This document shows positions 1 through 9,140 of a DNA stretch of 64,000 bases, in pieces. The stretch comes from Candidatus Atribacteria bacterium UBA6251. Lineage in GTDB: Bacteria > Atribacterota > Phoenicimicrobiia > Phoenicimicrobiales > Phoenicimicrobiaceae. A program made the position numbers and the translations under genes. A model generated the notes under the pieces. It was not told where the DNA came from and made no database searches. It worked only from the letters and a program-made list of their open reading frames with translations. Each line of letters starts with the position of its first letter. Within the stretch, counting starts at the first letter, position 1. Location: assembly GCA_002441285.1 (NCBI GenBank), contig DJVR01000028.1, positions 1 to 64,000 on the forward strand, written 5' to 3'.

Positions 1-101
1 CAAGTTTGTTTTACCATTACCTTAAATTTTACCGAAAAGAAGGATTTTTTAACTCTTTTTTAATATAATATAAATAAGAACTATACAAGGAGGGTAATCA
101 A

Positions 102-701
102 ATGAAAAGGGCTGCAAAGAAACTTCTTATAGTCATTTTTTTGTTTAGTTTGTTTCTGCTGGGGATAGGGCAGGTTGCTGGGGCAAAGAATTGGGAACCT
201 TATCAGTTTAGAGGAGATGAACACTTTGAATATAGAATATTATTAGAAGAAGATGGGGAAGAGTATGAAGTAATTTATATCTTAGATATTAAAAAATCAG
301 AAAAAGATGAAGATATCTTTGAAGTTACCTATACTACCAAGGGAACCTTAACCAGAGATGAATTAGGACCGGAGGCAGCTTTTGGCTTATGGGGAGTTTA
401 TGGAATATCCTTAAATATGCTGGTTATCAATCCTGCTTATGCCTTCTTCTTTAGTCAGATGGATTTACAAGAAGGAGAAAAAATGAATTTTTTTGGAGCA
501 GGGATAGTAAAGATAACAGGAAAAGAGAATATTGCCGGTAGAGAAGGGTTGATCTGTCAACTTTTTTCTGCGGAAGAAGAGAATAAAATGGTAGCTGAGT
601 GGGTTATTGATCCGGAATTAGCCCTACCCCTCAGAAGTAAGATATTTGAGGATAATGAATTACAAGGACAAATTGAACTTTTGAAATATTTCCAGTATTA
701 A
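102..701 (+). CDS. Secreted protein of unknown function
   Basis: The 199-residue product opens with a basic stretch and a hydrophobic core (residues about 8-24) ending in VAGA, a typical Sec signal peptide, so the mature protein is probably exported. The rest is acidic and beta-rich-looking, with no cysteine pair or catalytic motif that I recognise. A strong ribosome site (AAGGAGGG) lies 7 bases before the ATG. It stands alone, with a hairpin downstream. I do not recognise the family and assign no function. Confidence 0.75.
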   Translation: MKRAAKKLLIVIFLFSLFLLGIGQVAGAKNWEPYQFRGDEHFEYRILLEEDGEEYEVIYILDIKKSEKDEDIFEVTYTTKGTLTRDELGPEAAFGLWGVYGISLNMLVINPAYAFFFSQMDLQEGEKMNFFGAGIVKITGKENIAGREGLICQLFSAEEENKMVAEWVIDPELALPLRSKIFEDNELQGQIELLKYFQY

Positions 702-773
702 TAAATTATAGTTCAGAAATTTATTTTTTACACAAACTTACCTCTGCAAAAAAACTATAATTTATCTATAAAA

Positions 774-802
774 AATAGCCCGCATTGTTATTGCGGGCTA
801 TT
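774..802. terminator. GC-rich hairpin, probable bidirectional terminator
   Basis: Perfect 11-bp stem AATAGCCCGCA / TGCGGGCTATT with a 7-nt loop, between two + strand genes. The A-run sits on the left, so the T-tract is better on the minus strand. On the + strand only a weak T-rich stretch follows. Confidence 0.6.
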
Positions 803-966
803 CACCTTTATCCATCATACAGAGAAGAATCCACTAAGATAAAAATATTTTTCTTAGTAAAAAATATTTCAAAATAATGTATAATTAAATAAAAAGCAAT
901 ATTTAAAATAGAGTTTTGAGCTGAAGAGGTAAAAATTTAAAATAAAAGGGAGGAGGAAAGAAGAAG

Positions 967-1371
967 ATGGTAGGTAAATTATCACCTGAAATTTTAGAAG
1001 TAATTTTAGAGACTATACCAATTGAGTTTTCAGTAGTTGATGTTAATGATGAGGTATTAGCCTGGAATAAGCATTCTACCCGAATATTCAAAAGACCTTT
1101 AGGGGTTATCGGCAAGAAGGTAAGCGATTGTCATCCTAAAAAGAGTTTACCTAAAGTAGAGCGAATATTAGAAGAGATGAAAGAAGGTAAGAGAGATAAA
1201 GCCAGATTCTGGATTGATCTTGCTCTCGAATCTGACAAGGAAAAACAAAAAATTATGATTGAATATTATGCTTTGAGAAATGAAAAAGGTGAATATTTAG
1301 GTTGTTTGGAAGCTTCTCAAAATATTACTGAATTGCAAACCCTTAGTGGAGAAAAGAGATTATTAGATTAA
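967..1371 (+). CDS. PAS-domain protein like the C-terminal domain of DUF438 proteins
   Basis: A 134-residue single-domain cytoplasmic PAS protein. The N-terminus (LSPEILEVILETIPIEFSVV), the core GKKVSDCHPKKS, the FWIDLAL strand and the closing LEASQNITELQ through GEKRLLD match my memory of the PAS domain that ends DUF438 hemerythrin-like proteins, including its conserved Cys-His pair (CHP). Here it stands alone, without the DUF438 or hemerythrin parts. It probably senses a ligand or redox state and works through a partner. The ribosome site GGGAGGAGG precedes the ATG. The sensed signal cannot be read from the sequence. Confidence 0.75.
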   Translation: MVGKLSPEILEVILETIPIEFSVVDVNDEVLAWNKHSTRIFKRPLGVIGKKVSDCHPKKSLPKVERILEEMKEGKRDKARFWIDLALESDKEKQKIMIEYYALRNEKGEYLGCLEASQNITELQTLSGEKRLLD

Positions 1372-1454
1372 TTTTATTTAAGAAGTTTTAATTTACATTT
1401 TTTAATCAGAATAAGAAAAGATTTATTATTTAAAAAAAATTTAGGGAGGTTAAA

Positions 1455-2309
1455 ATGGAGTATCTAAGTATGATTTTTTGGCTTTTCTTTGTATTTTCTT
1501 TATTAACTCCCTGGCTAAAACAAAAAAGTCTGGAAACTTCTCGAATTGCATTAATTAACAAAATTGAAAAGCAGAGAAAATCAAGAGTTATTATTTTAAT
1601 TCATCGTCAGGAAACTATGAGTATACTGGGAATACCTCTGGTTAGATATATCAATATTGAAGATTCAGAGGCGATATTAAGAGCAATAAGATTGACCGAC
1701 CCGGATGTACCTATTGATATAATTCTTCATACTCCTGGAGGATTAGTATTAGCAGCTGAGCAGATTGCCTTTGCGCTAGTTCGGCATAAGGCTAAAGTTA
1801 CAGTCTTTATTCCTCACTATGCGATGAGTGGAGGAACGATGATTTCCCTGGCAGCTGATGAGATAGTAATGGATGAGAATGCCGTCTTAGGTCCGGTAGA
1901 TCCTCAAATTGGACAATACCCCGCGGTTTCTATTCTAAACGTGATTAAGGATAAAGACAAGAATAAAATTGATGATGAAACTATTATTCAAGCAGATATA
2001 GCCAAAAAGGCAATACAACAGGTTAGGAACTTTGTCAAAAAATTACTTTTGGAGAATCATTGTAACAAGCAAAAAGCAGAAAAAATTGCTCGTATCTTAA
2101 CTGAGGGTAGATGGACTCATGATTATCCTATTACCTTTGAAGAAGCCAACAAATTAGGCTTATGTGTTTCCACTACAATGCCCAAAGAAATTTATGAGTT
2201 AATGGATCTTTATCCTCAAAGTCCAGTAAAACGTCCCTCTGTGCAGTACATTCCTTTGCCCTATAAGAAACCAGACTCTTCTCCTGCCAAAAAATTCGGT
2301 AAGGAATAA
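1455..2309 (+). CDS. Membrane-anchored ClpP-fold serine protease (SDH proteinase family)
   Basis: 284 residues. An N-terminal membrane segment (residues about 5-22) is followed by a ClpP/crotonase-type fold. HTPGG (residues 92-96) resembles the oxyanion-hole loop and AMSGGT carries the likely nucleophile S125, as in the serine dehydrogenase proteinase family (SDH_sah). The later stretch VLGPVDPQIGQYPA (about 144-157) is also typical. Members are thought to cut membrane or envelope substrates, but the target is unknown. The ribosome site AGGGAGG precedes the ATG. It may be co-transcribed with the next gene, since no terminator is evident in the 91-bp gap. Confidence 0.85.
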   Translation: MEYLSMIFWLFFVFSLLTPWLKQKSLETSRIALINKIEKQRKSRVIILIHRQETMSILGIPLVRYINIEDSEAILRAIRLTDPDVPIDIILHTPGGLVLAAEQIAFALVRHKAKVTVFIPHYAMSGGTMISLAADEIVMDENAVLGPVDPQIGQYPAVSILNVIKDKDKNKIDDETIIQADIAKKAIQQVRNFVKKLLLENHCNKQKAEKIARILTEGRWTHDYPITFEEANKLGLCVSTTMPKEIYELMDLYPQSPVKRPSVQYIPLPYKKPDSSPAKKFGKE

Positions 2310-2400
2310 ATTACTTCAAGAGGGATGATGTTGAGGATTAATAGATAAGGCAAAAATAATTTCAGGGATATCAAATTAGAAGGGTTAAGGAGATTGAAAA

Positions 2401-3351
2401 TTGAACCATCTTCTTGAGAAATTAAAATCTAGTTTAAAATTTGACCCTGAATTAGTTTCCCTTTCTTTAGAAAAATTTATTCAAAAATATACTAATAAAC
2501 TGGAAAGAGAAGGAGCTATATTAGGGCTAAGTGGAGGAATTGATTCAGCAGTAGTTGCGTCTTTATGCTGCCGAACTCTGGGAAAAGAAAGAGTATTAGC
2601 CCTAATTATGCCTGAAAAGGAATCAAAAAAAGAGCATCTGGAAGACGCTCTGAATCTTGCCCGAGAATTTGGTCTTAAAACAAGAGTAATAGATATCACT
2701 TCTTATCTCGAAGAAATGGGGATATATAAGTTATTCAACTTGAATCGATTTCCTTCCTGGGGGGGGATAAGAAAAGAAGCTATTAAAAGGTCCTACCAGT
2801 TTTACCGTTGGAAGACGGGTAAGACACCTTTTTTAAATAGTCTTTCTGGATTTAAAAATAAGGAATATAATTCTTTTTTAAAAAGAGGCAATGCTTATTA
2901 TCGAATAAAGCATCGCTTAAGAATGATATTACTCTATTTTTATGCTGAATTAGAGAACAGATTGGTAGTGGGAGCAGCTAATAAAACTGAATATAAGATT
3001 GGTTATTTTGTAAAGCAGGGATGTGATCATACCACTGATATTATGCCTCTTTTAAGTCTTTATAAAACTCAGATTTATGAACTTGCCTGTTATCTTAAAA
3101 TCCCCTCTTTTATAATAAAGAAAGCCCCTTCTCCTGATATTGTTCCCGGTTTAAACGATGAAGAAGTAATTGGGCTTTCTTATGAAAAATTAGATTTAAT
3201 TTTATGTGCTCTGGATAAAAAGGAGAGCATTCAAGATATTGCTAAGGCATTGGATGTAGATGAAAAGATGATTTTTTATGTAAAAAATTTGATAGAAAAA
3301 TCAGAACATATGCGTAGAATTTTCGTGCCGGAAGAAATTGATTTAAAATGA
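2401..3351 (+). CDS. nadE: NH3-dependent NAD+ synthetase
   Basis: Makes NAD+ from deamido-NAD+, ATP and ammonia. The ATP pyrophosphatase P-loop is LGLSGGIDS (residues 41-49). The later family blocks NKTEYKIGYF, DIMPL with YKTQIYELA, and the PSPDIVPG loop are all present. The glutamine-amidohydrolase domain is absent, so free ammonia should be the donor. At 316 residues it is longer than the usual 250-280 because of an insert around residues 118-165. The start is TTG behind AAGGAG. Confidence 0.9.
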   Translation: MNHLLEKLKSSLKFDPELVSLSLEKFIQKYTNKLEREGAILGLSGGIDSAVVASLCCRTLGKERVLALIMPEKESKKEHLEDALNLAREFGLKTRVIDITSYLEEMGIYKLFNLNRFPSWGGIRKEAIKRSYQFYRWKTGKTPFLNSLSGFKNKEYNSFLKRGNAYYRIKHRLRMILLYFYAELENRLVVGAANKTEYKIGYFVKQGCDHTTDIMPLLSLYKTQIYELACYLKIPSFIIKKAPSPDIVPGLNDEEVIGLSYEKLDLILCALDKKESIQDIAKALDVDEKMIFYVKNLIEKSEHMRRIFVPEEIDLK

Positions 3352-3388
3352 AAAATTATGATAAAAATTATTTCATAAGGAGAATAAA

Positions 3389-4099
3389 ATGTCCAGAAAA
3401 GAAAAAGATTTATTAGAAAAGATTAAAGAATATGATACCCCTTCAGTCACTAATGTAGTAGCTACTTACCCCAAACATCCTTTATGTCTTGGTCTTTACC
3501 ATCCCTGGAGTCAGAACTGGTATACTGACCAAACTATTCGTTGTATGTTTCCTGAACTGGGAAGAACTGTAGGATATGCCGTAACCTGTGTTTATGGTTT
3601 GCCTGATCCTGGTTATACCAGATTGTCCTTTATGGAGGTGATTGAAGCACTGGAACAATCAAAAAAACCAGCCATATTAGTAATTAAACAAAATTTTCCA
3701 TCAGAAATTTCCGGGAAGGTAGGTCTTTCTGGAGGAAATATGACCGCTGCTTTAAAAGCTATGGGCTGTGTAGGAGTAATTTCCGATGGTCCATCCCGGG
3801 ATATAGATGAGATAAGACCAATGAAGTTTCAGTATATGCTGACTGGCATTACTCCTGGGCATGGAGATATGGCTATCCATGCTATTAATGTGCCAGTTTC
3901 AGTAGCTGGGATGGATGTTGCACCAGGTGAAATCATTCATATGGATGAAAATGGGGCTTGTAAATTTCCGGTTGAAAAGTTAGAACTAATAGTAAAAAAT
4001 CTTGAATTGCTTCGCAAAGAAGAAGAGGCGCGGATGGCTGCTTTGGCTAAAGCCAGCACTGCTGCCCAGATAAAAGAGATATTTACCAAAAAATCTTAA
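3389..4099 (+). CDS. RraA-like / HMG-aldolase family protein
   Basis: 236 residues with the RraA fold, seen as GGNMTAALKAMGCVGVISDG followed by SRDIDEIR. The R-D pair at this place binds substrate and the divalent metal in 4-hydroxy-4-methyl-2-oxoglutarate/oxaloacetate aldolases of this family. The C-terminal GEIIHMDENGACKFP is also typical. Many members are misnamed demethylmenaquinone methyltransferase. The substrate is probably a small 2-oxo- or hydroxy-acid. Ribosome site AAGGAG before the ATG. It follows nadE by 37 bp. Confidence 0.8.
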   Translation: MSRKEKDLLEKIKEYDTPSVTNVVATYPKHPLCLGLYHPWSQNWYTDQTIRCMFPELGRTVGYAVTCVYGLPDPGYTRLSFMEVIEALEQSKKPAILVIKQNFPSEISGKVGLSGGNMTAALKAMGCVGVISDGPSRDIDEIRPMKFQYMLTGITPGHGDMAIHAINVPVSVAGMDVAPGEIIHMDENGACKFPVEKLELIVKNLELLRKEEEARMAALAKASTAAQIKEIFTKKS

Positions 4100-4408
4100 G
4101 CAGAAAATAAGTTAGAGGAAAAATTTTCTAATTTAATAAAAAGAGATTAATTTATTAATTTAGCGTAGAAAGCGGAAAAATTAATACCTAAAATTTCTCG
4201 AGTTCAATTAATAATCATTGAGGCAGCTGCTCATTGTCCTATGGAGGCCCCATCCTAAGTTTTTAATCAATATCTTTTAAATTTTTTTAAAAAGAATAAT
4301 CAAGCTTATTGAATTTGTTTAATTTAACATAATGGTTAAAAAATGAAAAAATCTTAAAATTTAGTAAATAAAAGATTAGCCTGAAAAATAAATTTTTAGA
4401 GGAAAATA
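4100..4408. other. Gene-free gap, possible remnant of a ferredoxin 3' end
   Basis: AT-rich and mostly featureless. One short stretch ending near 4258 would read IIIEAAAHCPMEAPS before TAA on the + strand, which resembles the end of a small [4Fe-4S] ferredoxin. No other ferredoxin part is present and a stop lies only a few codons upstream, so at best it is a decayed fragment. Confidence 0.3.
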
Positions 4409-4840
4409 ATGGATAGTAAAAAAGAAAATATCAAAAATGAAATATGGAATTACTTTCAGAATTTTCAGTATGTATTTTTAGCTACTTCAGAAGGAGATCA
4501 ACCCAGGGTGAGACCAGTTACCCTGATCCATCTGGCTCAGAGGTTCTGGGTAACTACGGGTACATACGATAAAAAGGTGGCTTAAATAAAAAAGAATCCC
4601 CGGATAGAGTTTTGTCTGCCGATTAAAAAAGGAGAAAAAGAAGGTTATATAAGAGGAACAGGCCGAGTAGAGATTAATGAAAACAGAGAGCAAAGAGAAA
4701 AGATTGCTCAAAATTGTGATTTTTTCTATGAATTCTGGAAAGGTCCTGATGATCCGAAATTTACCTTAATAGAAGTATTTTTAGAGGAGATTGAATGCCT
4801 AAAACCTGATGAAACTATTGCTTACAGACTTAAATTATAA
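4409..4840 (+). pseudogene. Pyridoxamine 5'-phosphate oxidase-like protein with one internal stop
   Basis: Read through, this is a 143-codon gene with the split-barrel flavin fold: VFLATSEGDQPRVRPVTLI at the start, RIEFCLPI in the middle, IEVFLEEIECLKPDE at the end. Codon 59 is TAA (4583-4585) inside what should be a K-V-A-Q-type stretch, so a CAA to TAA change is the simplest explanation. The frame is otherwise intact on both sides and has a normal start, so the lesion looks recent or is a sequencing error. TAA is not a known site for selenocysteine or pyrrolysine insertion. Family members bind FMN or F420/haem. Confidence 0.8.
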
Positions 4841-4978
4841 TCAGTATTTTTGGGAAAAGTATGGTCAAACTAAAAATATCTAAAAGATAAATTTATTTTT
4901 AAGGGATATTATTTTAGAGATTATACTATGATTATAAATAGAATAATCAATAAAAGTTTAGATGGGAGGAAATTTTTT

Positions 4979-5782
4979 ATGAAAATATACATCAGTGCGG
5001 ATCTGGAGGGAGTTACCGGAGCAACTCATTGGGATGAAACTGATAAGACTAAACCTGATTATCAATTCTTTGCTCAGCAGATGACTAAGGAGGTTAAGGC
5101 AGCCTGTGAAGGAGCAATAAAGGCAGGTGCAAAAGAAATTTGGATAAAAGATGCCCATGATACCGCCAGAAATATCTATGCAGATGAACTACCTACAATA
5201 GTAAAATTAATTCGGGGATGGAGTGAGCATCCTTTTTCAATGGTTCAGGGATTGGATAAAACTTTTGATGCCTTATTAATGATTGGTTATCATTCTTACG
5301 GTAGTTCCGGGAGCAATCCTTTATCTCATACCTTAAGTTCTAAAAAGATAAATTACCTAAAATTAAATGGAGAAATAGCCAGCGAATTTTTAATTTACAG
5401 TTATATTGCTGCTAGTATGGAAATACCAGTAGTTTTTGTAAGTGGAGATGAAGGAATCTGTCTGGAAGCCAGGAAGCATATCCCAAATATCAGAACAGTA
5501 GCGGTTAATCAAGGAATTGGTAATTCTACTATTAGTATTCATCCTAAACTTGCTCTAAAAAGAATAGAAGAGGAAGTTAATTCTGTTTTAAAAAGTAATT
5601 TCCAAAATTGTCAAATAAAATTACCAGAGCATTTTAAAGTTGAGCTATCTTTTAAAAAGCATACTCTGGCTTATCGATCGTCTTTTTATCCGGGAATGAA
5701 ACAGATTTCCCCTACTGAGTTATGGTTTGAGACCAATAATTATTTTGATGTGTTGAGGATGCTATTATTCGTAATTTTATAA
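4979..5782 (+). CDS. M55-family D-aminopeptidase (DppA-like)
   Basis: 267 residues. The zinc-site pattern of DppA is present: SADLEG (D8, E10) at the N-terminus, KDAHD about residue 60, GYHS about residue 104 and a Glu in the LNGEIASE stretch. Family members cut N-terminal D- or other residues from small peptides, and DppA forms a decameric cytoplasmic enzyme. I place the start at the ATG 9 bases after GGGAGGA, because the longer frame would begin before this ribosome site. It lies next to an amino-acid transporter operon, which fits peptide use. Confidence 0.85.
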   Translation: MKIYISADLEGVTGATHWDETDKTKPDYQFFAQQMTKEVKAACEGAIKAGAKEIWIKDAHDTARNIYADELPTIVKLIRGWSEHPFSMVQGLDKTFDALLMIGYHSYGSSGSNPLSHTLSSKKINYLKLNGEIASEFLIYSYIAASMEIPVVFVSGDEGICLEARKHIPNIRTVAVNQGIGNSTISIHPKLALKRIEEEVNSVLKSNFQNCQIKLPEHFKVELSFKKHTLAYRSSFYPGMKQISPTELWFETNNYFDVLRMLLFVIL

Positions 5783-5837
5783 ATAGATTCGAGGATAAAA
5801 AATAAAAAAATAGGTATTTTTTTGAATAAAAAGTATG

Positions 5838-5865
5838 TTGTGAACAAAAAATTTTATGTTATAAT
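5838..5865 (+). promoter_or_regulatory. Sigma-70-type promoter for the amino-acid ABC operon
   Basis: TTGTGA (5838-5843) and a perfect TATAAT (5860-5865) are spaced by 16 nt. Transcription would begin near 5872, giving a leader of about 90 nt rich in CAAC/CAATC motifs before the first gene. Confidence 0.55.
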
Positions 5866-5962
5866 AAGAAAATTAATTTTTTACCGAATAAAACAATCAA
5901 CAACCAATAAAATTAATTTACATAATCAACAAATCAAAATTCTATTTCCGTGAGGATTGATA

Positions 5963-6646
5963 ATGGAAGAAAGTTGGTTAGCTATTTATGAAGCTCTTCC
6001 TTATTTACTCAAAGGTTCTGCAGTAACTATAGGTTTAGTGGCAGGAGCTTTAGCCTTAGGCTTAATTTTGGGGATTCCTATGGCTATAAATCAGGTTTAT
6101 GGTAATAAATATATAAAAATAATCATCTCTTTTTATGTCTGGTTTTTTAGAGGAATCCCAGTTTTAGTCTTGTTATTTCTTTTTTATTTTGGTTTATTTG
6201 TTCTTTTAGGACTTGATTTATCTGCTTTTAAAGCCGGTATCCTGGTGTTGGGTTTAAGAAGCGCTGCTTATCAATCTCAAATCTTCAGGGGAAGTATTCA
6301 ATCTTTAGGGGAAGGTCAAATGCTAGCCTCTTTATCTTTAGGGATGAGTAAAATTCAGGCTATCTGGAATATTATTTTACCACAAGCCATAAGAATTTCC
6401 TTACCTGGATGGTCCAATGAGTATTCTATAATTTTAAAAGATTCTGCAGTTACTTATGCTATTGGTTTAATGGAAATAATGACTAGAGGTAAGTTTATTG
6501 CTACTAGAACATTTAAACCGATGCCCATCTATCTAATCTGTGCTTTGATCTTTCTTATTTTAACTTACGGAGGAGTAAAATTACTCAGTGAACTGGAAAA
6601 AAAGGTTCGAATTCCTGGTTTTGGAAATAAAGGAGAGGGGAATTAG
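5963..6646 (+). CDS. Polar amino-acid ABC transporter permease
   Basis: 227 residues, HisM/HisQ-type inner-membrane permease with about five hydrophobic segments. The coupling (EAA) loop is seen as ASLSLGMSKIQAIWNIILPQAIR, shortened here to its LGMSKIQAIWNI core, which contacts the ATPase. I chose the ATG spaced 7 bases from GAGG over an in-frame TTG two codons earlier. It is the first gene of a four-gene importer whose second permease lies after the ATPase. The substrate is probably a polar or basic amino acid. Confidence 0.85.
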   Translation: MEESWLAIYEALPYLLKGSAVTIGLVAGALALGLILGIPMAINQVYGNKYIKIIISFYVWFFRGIPVLVLLFLFYFGLFVLLGLDLSAFKAGILVLGLRSAAYQSQIFRGSIQSLGEGQMLASLSLGMSKIQAIWNIILPQAIRISLPGWSNEYSIILKDSAVTYAIGLMEIMTRGKFIATRTFKPMPIYLICALIFLILTYGGVKLLSELEKKVRIPGFGNKGEGN

Positions 6647-6651
6647 ATAAA

Positions 6652-7422
6652 ATGCAAGAAGATCAACCTATAGTTTTGAAAATTGAGAATATTCACAAAA
6701 GATATGGAGAAACTGAGGTACTTAAGGGGGTATCTTTTACAGTAAAAAGGGGAGAAACCAAAGTTATTATTGGTCCTTCTGGTAGCGGAAAAAGTACCCT
6801 TTTGCGTTGTATTAATCAATTGACTATTCCTGACCAGGGAAGGGTTTGGTTGGAGGATGAAGAAGTAACTCATATTAAAAAGGATATCAATCTTTTTCGT
6901 CAGAAAATTGGTATGGTTTTTCAAGATTTTAATTTATTTGATCATTTAACGGCTCTTCGTAATGTAGAGATAGGATTGATAAAGGTAAAAGGTATGAATA
7001 AAAAACAGGCTCGGGAAAGGGCATACAATGAGCTCTTACGAGTGGGGTTGAAAGATCAAGCAAATTTATACCCGGCTCAACTTTCAGGGGGTCAAAAACA
7101 AAGAGTTTCTATCGCCCGAGCACTAGCTATGGATCCTAGTGTTATCCTTTTTGATGAACCTACTTCTGCTCTTGATCCAGAATTAATTGGTGAAGTTCTG
7201 GAGGTAATAAAGAATTTAGCTCTTAGTGGAATGACTATGGTAGTAGTAACTCACGAAATGGGATTTGCCCGTTCGGTAGCCAATGAAATAATCTTTATCG
7301 AAAATGGGATGATCCTTGATCAGGGATCTCCTTATGACTTATTTATTAACCCAAAACATGAAAGAACTAAAAAGTTTCTCTATAAAATTACTGAATTATA
7401 TGGAAAGTCAAAGGATGAATAA
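6652..7422 (+). CDS. Polar amino-acid ABC transporter ATP-binding protein
   Basis: 256 residues with every ABC ATPase motif: Walker A GPSGSGKST, Q-loop VFQDFNLF, signature LSGGQKQR, Walker B VILFDEPTSALD and H-loop VVTHEMGF. The closest type is GlnQ/HisP, which pairs with two different permeases. It starts 5 bp after the first permease and overlaps the second by one base, which indicates translational coupling. Confidence 0.93.
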   Translation: MQEDQPIVLKIENIHKRYGETEVLKGVSFTVKRGETKVIIGPSGSGKSTLLRCINQLTIPDQGRVWLEDEEVTHIKKDINLFRQKIGMVFQDFNLFDHLTALRNVEIGLIKVKGMNKKQARERAYNELLRVGLKDQANLYPAQLSGGQKQRVSIARALAMDPSVILFDEPTSALDPELIGEVLEVIKNLALSGMTMVVVTHEMGFARSVANEIIFIENGMILDQGSPYDLFINPKHERTKKFLYKITELYGKSKDE

Positions 7423-8084
7423 TGGATAGTCTTGATTTTATTAAAGATATAGTTTTGCCACCGTTATTTGAAGGAACTCTGGTTACCTTAAAATTATTAG
7501 TCTTTTCCATTCCTTTAGGTTTAGTCCTGGGGATTTTGATAGGTACTGGAAGGGTTTATGGAAATAGAATAATTTCTTTTTTATGTACAGTTTATACTAT
7601 TTTTTTCCGAGGGACACCCTTATTAGTACAGCTTTTTGTAATTTATTATGGACTTCCTAGCTTGGGGATATATTTTTCTCCTTTTACTGCTGCGGTAATC
7701 GGTTTTGTGATATGCAGCGCAGCTTATCATTCTGAATATATCAGAGGGGCCTTTTTATCGATTAAAAATGGTCAAATGATGGCAGCTCAAGCCTTAGGGA
7801 TGAGTAGAATGCAGGCAATTGTTAATATTATTTTCCCCCAAGCTATCAGAAGAGCTCTGCCTGGTTGTTCTAATGAAATTATTTATTTAGTGAAATATTC
7901 TTCTCTGGCTTTTATGGTTACTTGTGTAGAATTGACTGGGGCTGGCAAGATTGTAGCAACCCGTTATTTTAGATATACTGAAGTCTTTTTAGTAATAGGG
8001 GCTTTATATTTAATAATGGTAACCATAGTTTCCAATTTACTTAAGGTAATGGAGAGAAGATTAAAAATTCCGGGATTAGGTTAG
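7422..8084 (+). CDS. Polar amino-acid ABC transporter permease (second)
   Basis: 220 residues, a paralogue of the permease before the ATPase, with the same layout: FFRGTPLLVQLF near residue 65 and the coupling loop QALGMSRMQAIVNI. The two permeases probably form a heterodimer in the membrane. Its ATG overlaps the stop of the ATPase gene. A gap of about 120 bp with a possible internal TATAAT (near 8087) separates it from the binding protein. Confidence 0.85.
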   Translation: MDSLDFIKDIVLPPLFEGTLVTLKLLVFSIPLGLVLGILIGTGRVYGNRIISFLCTVYTIFFRGTPLLVQLFVIYYGLPSLGIYFSPFTAAVIGFVICSAAYHSEYIRGAFLSIKNGQMMAAQALGMSRMQAIVNIIFPQAIRRALPGCSNEIIYLVKYSSLAFMVTCVELTGAGKIVATRYFRYTEVFLVIGALYLIMVTIVSNLLKVMERRLKIPGLG

Positions 8085-8207
8085 TATAATATATGCTATA
8101 AAAACCTGATCTAAATTGGAGAGGAAGGAAGGTGATGGTTAATTAAGAATTAATCTGGAATAATTTTACACATAAAGATTATACAAAAAAAGAAAGGAGA
8201 GAAAAAG

Positions 8208-8978
8208 ATGACAAAAAATAAAAGTAATTTATTAAAATTCGTGATAACCTTTACTATTATTTTCTTGATGTTGGGGATCATTATTAACCAGGCTCAGGAG
8301 AAAAAAGTTTATATTAATGGTATTGATCCTGATTTTCCACCTTTTGCTTATGTAGATAAGGATGGTAACCCAGCGGGATTTGATGTAGAGGCAGTAAACT
8401 GGATTGCTCAGGAAATGGGTTTTGAAGTTAAACATCAACCTACTGCCTGGGATACTATTATTCCTACTTTGAATGCCAAGAAGATTGATTTTATTGCTTC
8501 AGGTCTTTCGGTTACCGAAGAGAGGGCAAAAGTTATTGCTTATACTATCCCTTATTATGAACATAAATGGTCTTTAGTGGTTCGAGCTGATTCTGATTTG
8601 AATATAGTTACCGGTCTAAGCCAGGGGCACACTGTTGGTGTTCAGAGAGGAACTACTGGAGCTAACTGGATTGAAGATAATCTGATAAAAAAGGGTGTAG
8701 ATGTAAAGATTAAAGTATATGATACCTTTACTTTAGCAATTGAGGATCTTTTAAATGGCAGAATAGATTCTGCAGTTCAAGATGATACTATGGTAAAAGA
8801 AATATTAGCAGCTAGAACAGGATTAAAGGAAGTAGGAACCTGGGGAACTGGAGAAGAAAAATATGCCTATGGAGTAAGGAAAGATGATACCGAGCTGTTA
8901 GAACTTTTAAATGAAGGCTTAAGAAGGATAATGGCTTCACCAAAGTGGAGCGAACTTAAAGCTAAGTATGGTATATAA
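8208..8978 (+). CDS. Amino-acid-binding protein of the ABC transporter (SBP family 3)
   Basis: 256 residues. An N-terminal signal segment (residues about 10-27, no lipobox cysteine) is followed by the family 3 fold, with DPDFPPFAYVDKDGNPAGFD and the ITEERA-like stretch SVTEERAKVIAYTIPYY. The latter is a signature of polar amino-acid binding proteins. It would capture the substrate outside the membrane for the preceding permease/ATPase genes. Lack of a lipobox is unusual in a Gram-positive-type cell, where these are lipoproteins. The signal segment may stay as an anchor, or the cell has an outer membrane. Confidence 0.88.
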   Translation: MTKNKSNLLKFVITFTIIFLMLGIIINQAQEKKVYINGIDPDFPPFAYVDKDGNPAGFDVEAVNWIAQEMGFEVKHQPTAWDTIIPTLNAKKIDFIASGLSVTEERAKVIAYTIPYYEHKWSLVVRADSDLNIVTGLSQGHTVGVQRGTTGANWIEDNLIKKGVDVKIKVYDTFTLAIEDLLNGRIDSAVQDDTMVKEILAARTGLKEVGTWGTGEEKYAYGVRKDDTELLELLNEGLRRIMASPKWSELKAKYGI

Positions 8979-9002
8979 GTATAAGGTAAAACATTTAAAT
9001 AA

Positions 9003-9051
9003 TTCTGTGCTAAAGGTAAAGCAGAAGATTAGCTTTACCTTTAGCACAGAA
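9003..9051 (+). terminator. 20-bp perfect hairpin after the amino-acid transporter operon
   Basis: The left arm TTCTGTGCTAAAGGTAAAGC (9003-9022) pairs without mismatch with the right arm (9032-9051) around a 9-nt loop. No clear T-tract follows, so it may stop RNA decay from the 3' side as well as, or instead of, ending transcription. Confidence 0.55.
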
Positions 9052-9140
9052 AAGTTAATCTATTTTATTAATTATTAGCATTAAAAAATTTATAGCTTGA
9101 AAGCATAAGGTATTTTCTCAAGTAAAGAGAGGAAGAGTCA

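Noticed and set aside
903..1115. Minus-strand frames opposite known genes, this one and many similar ones
   Set aside because: They mirror well-supported + strand genes, have no ribosome sites and show no protein family features.
4190..4258. Possible ferredoxin C-terminal remnant (EAAAHCPMEAPS)
   Set aside because: Only about 15 codons resemble the family, a stop lies shortly upstream and no cluster motif is present. This is too little to call a pseudogene.
4583..4585. Recoding (selenocysteine or pyrrolysine) at the internal stop, given the selenium genes in the window
   Set aside because: The codon is TAA, not TGA or TAG, and no insertion structure is visible. A nonsense change is simpler.
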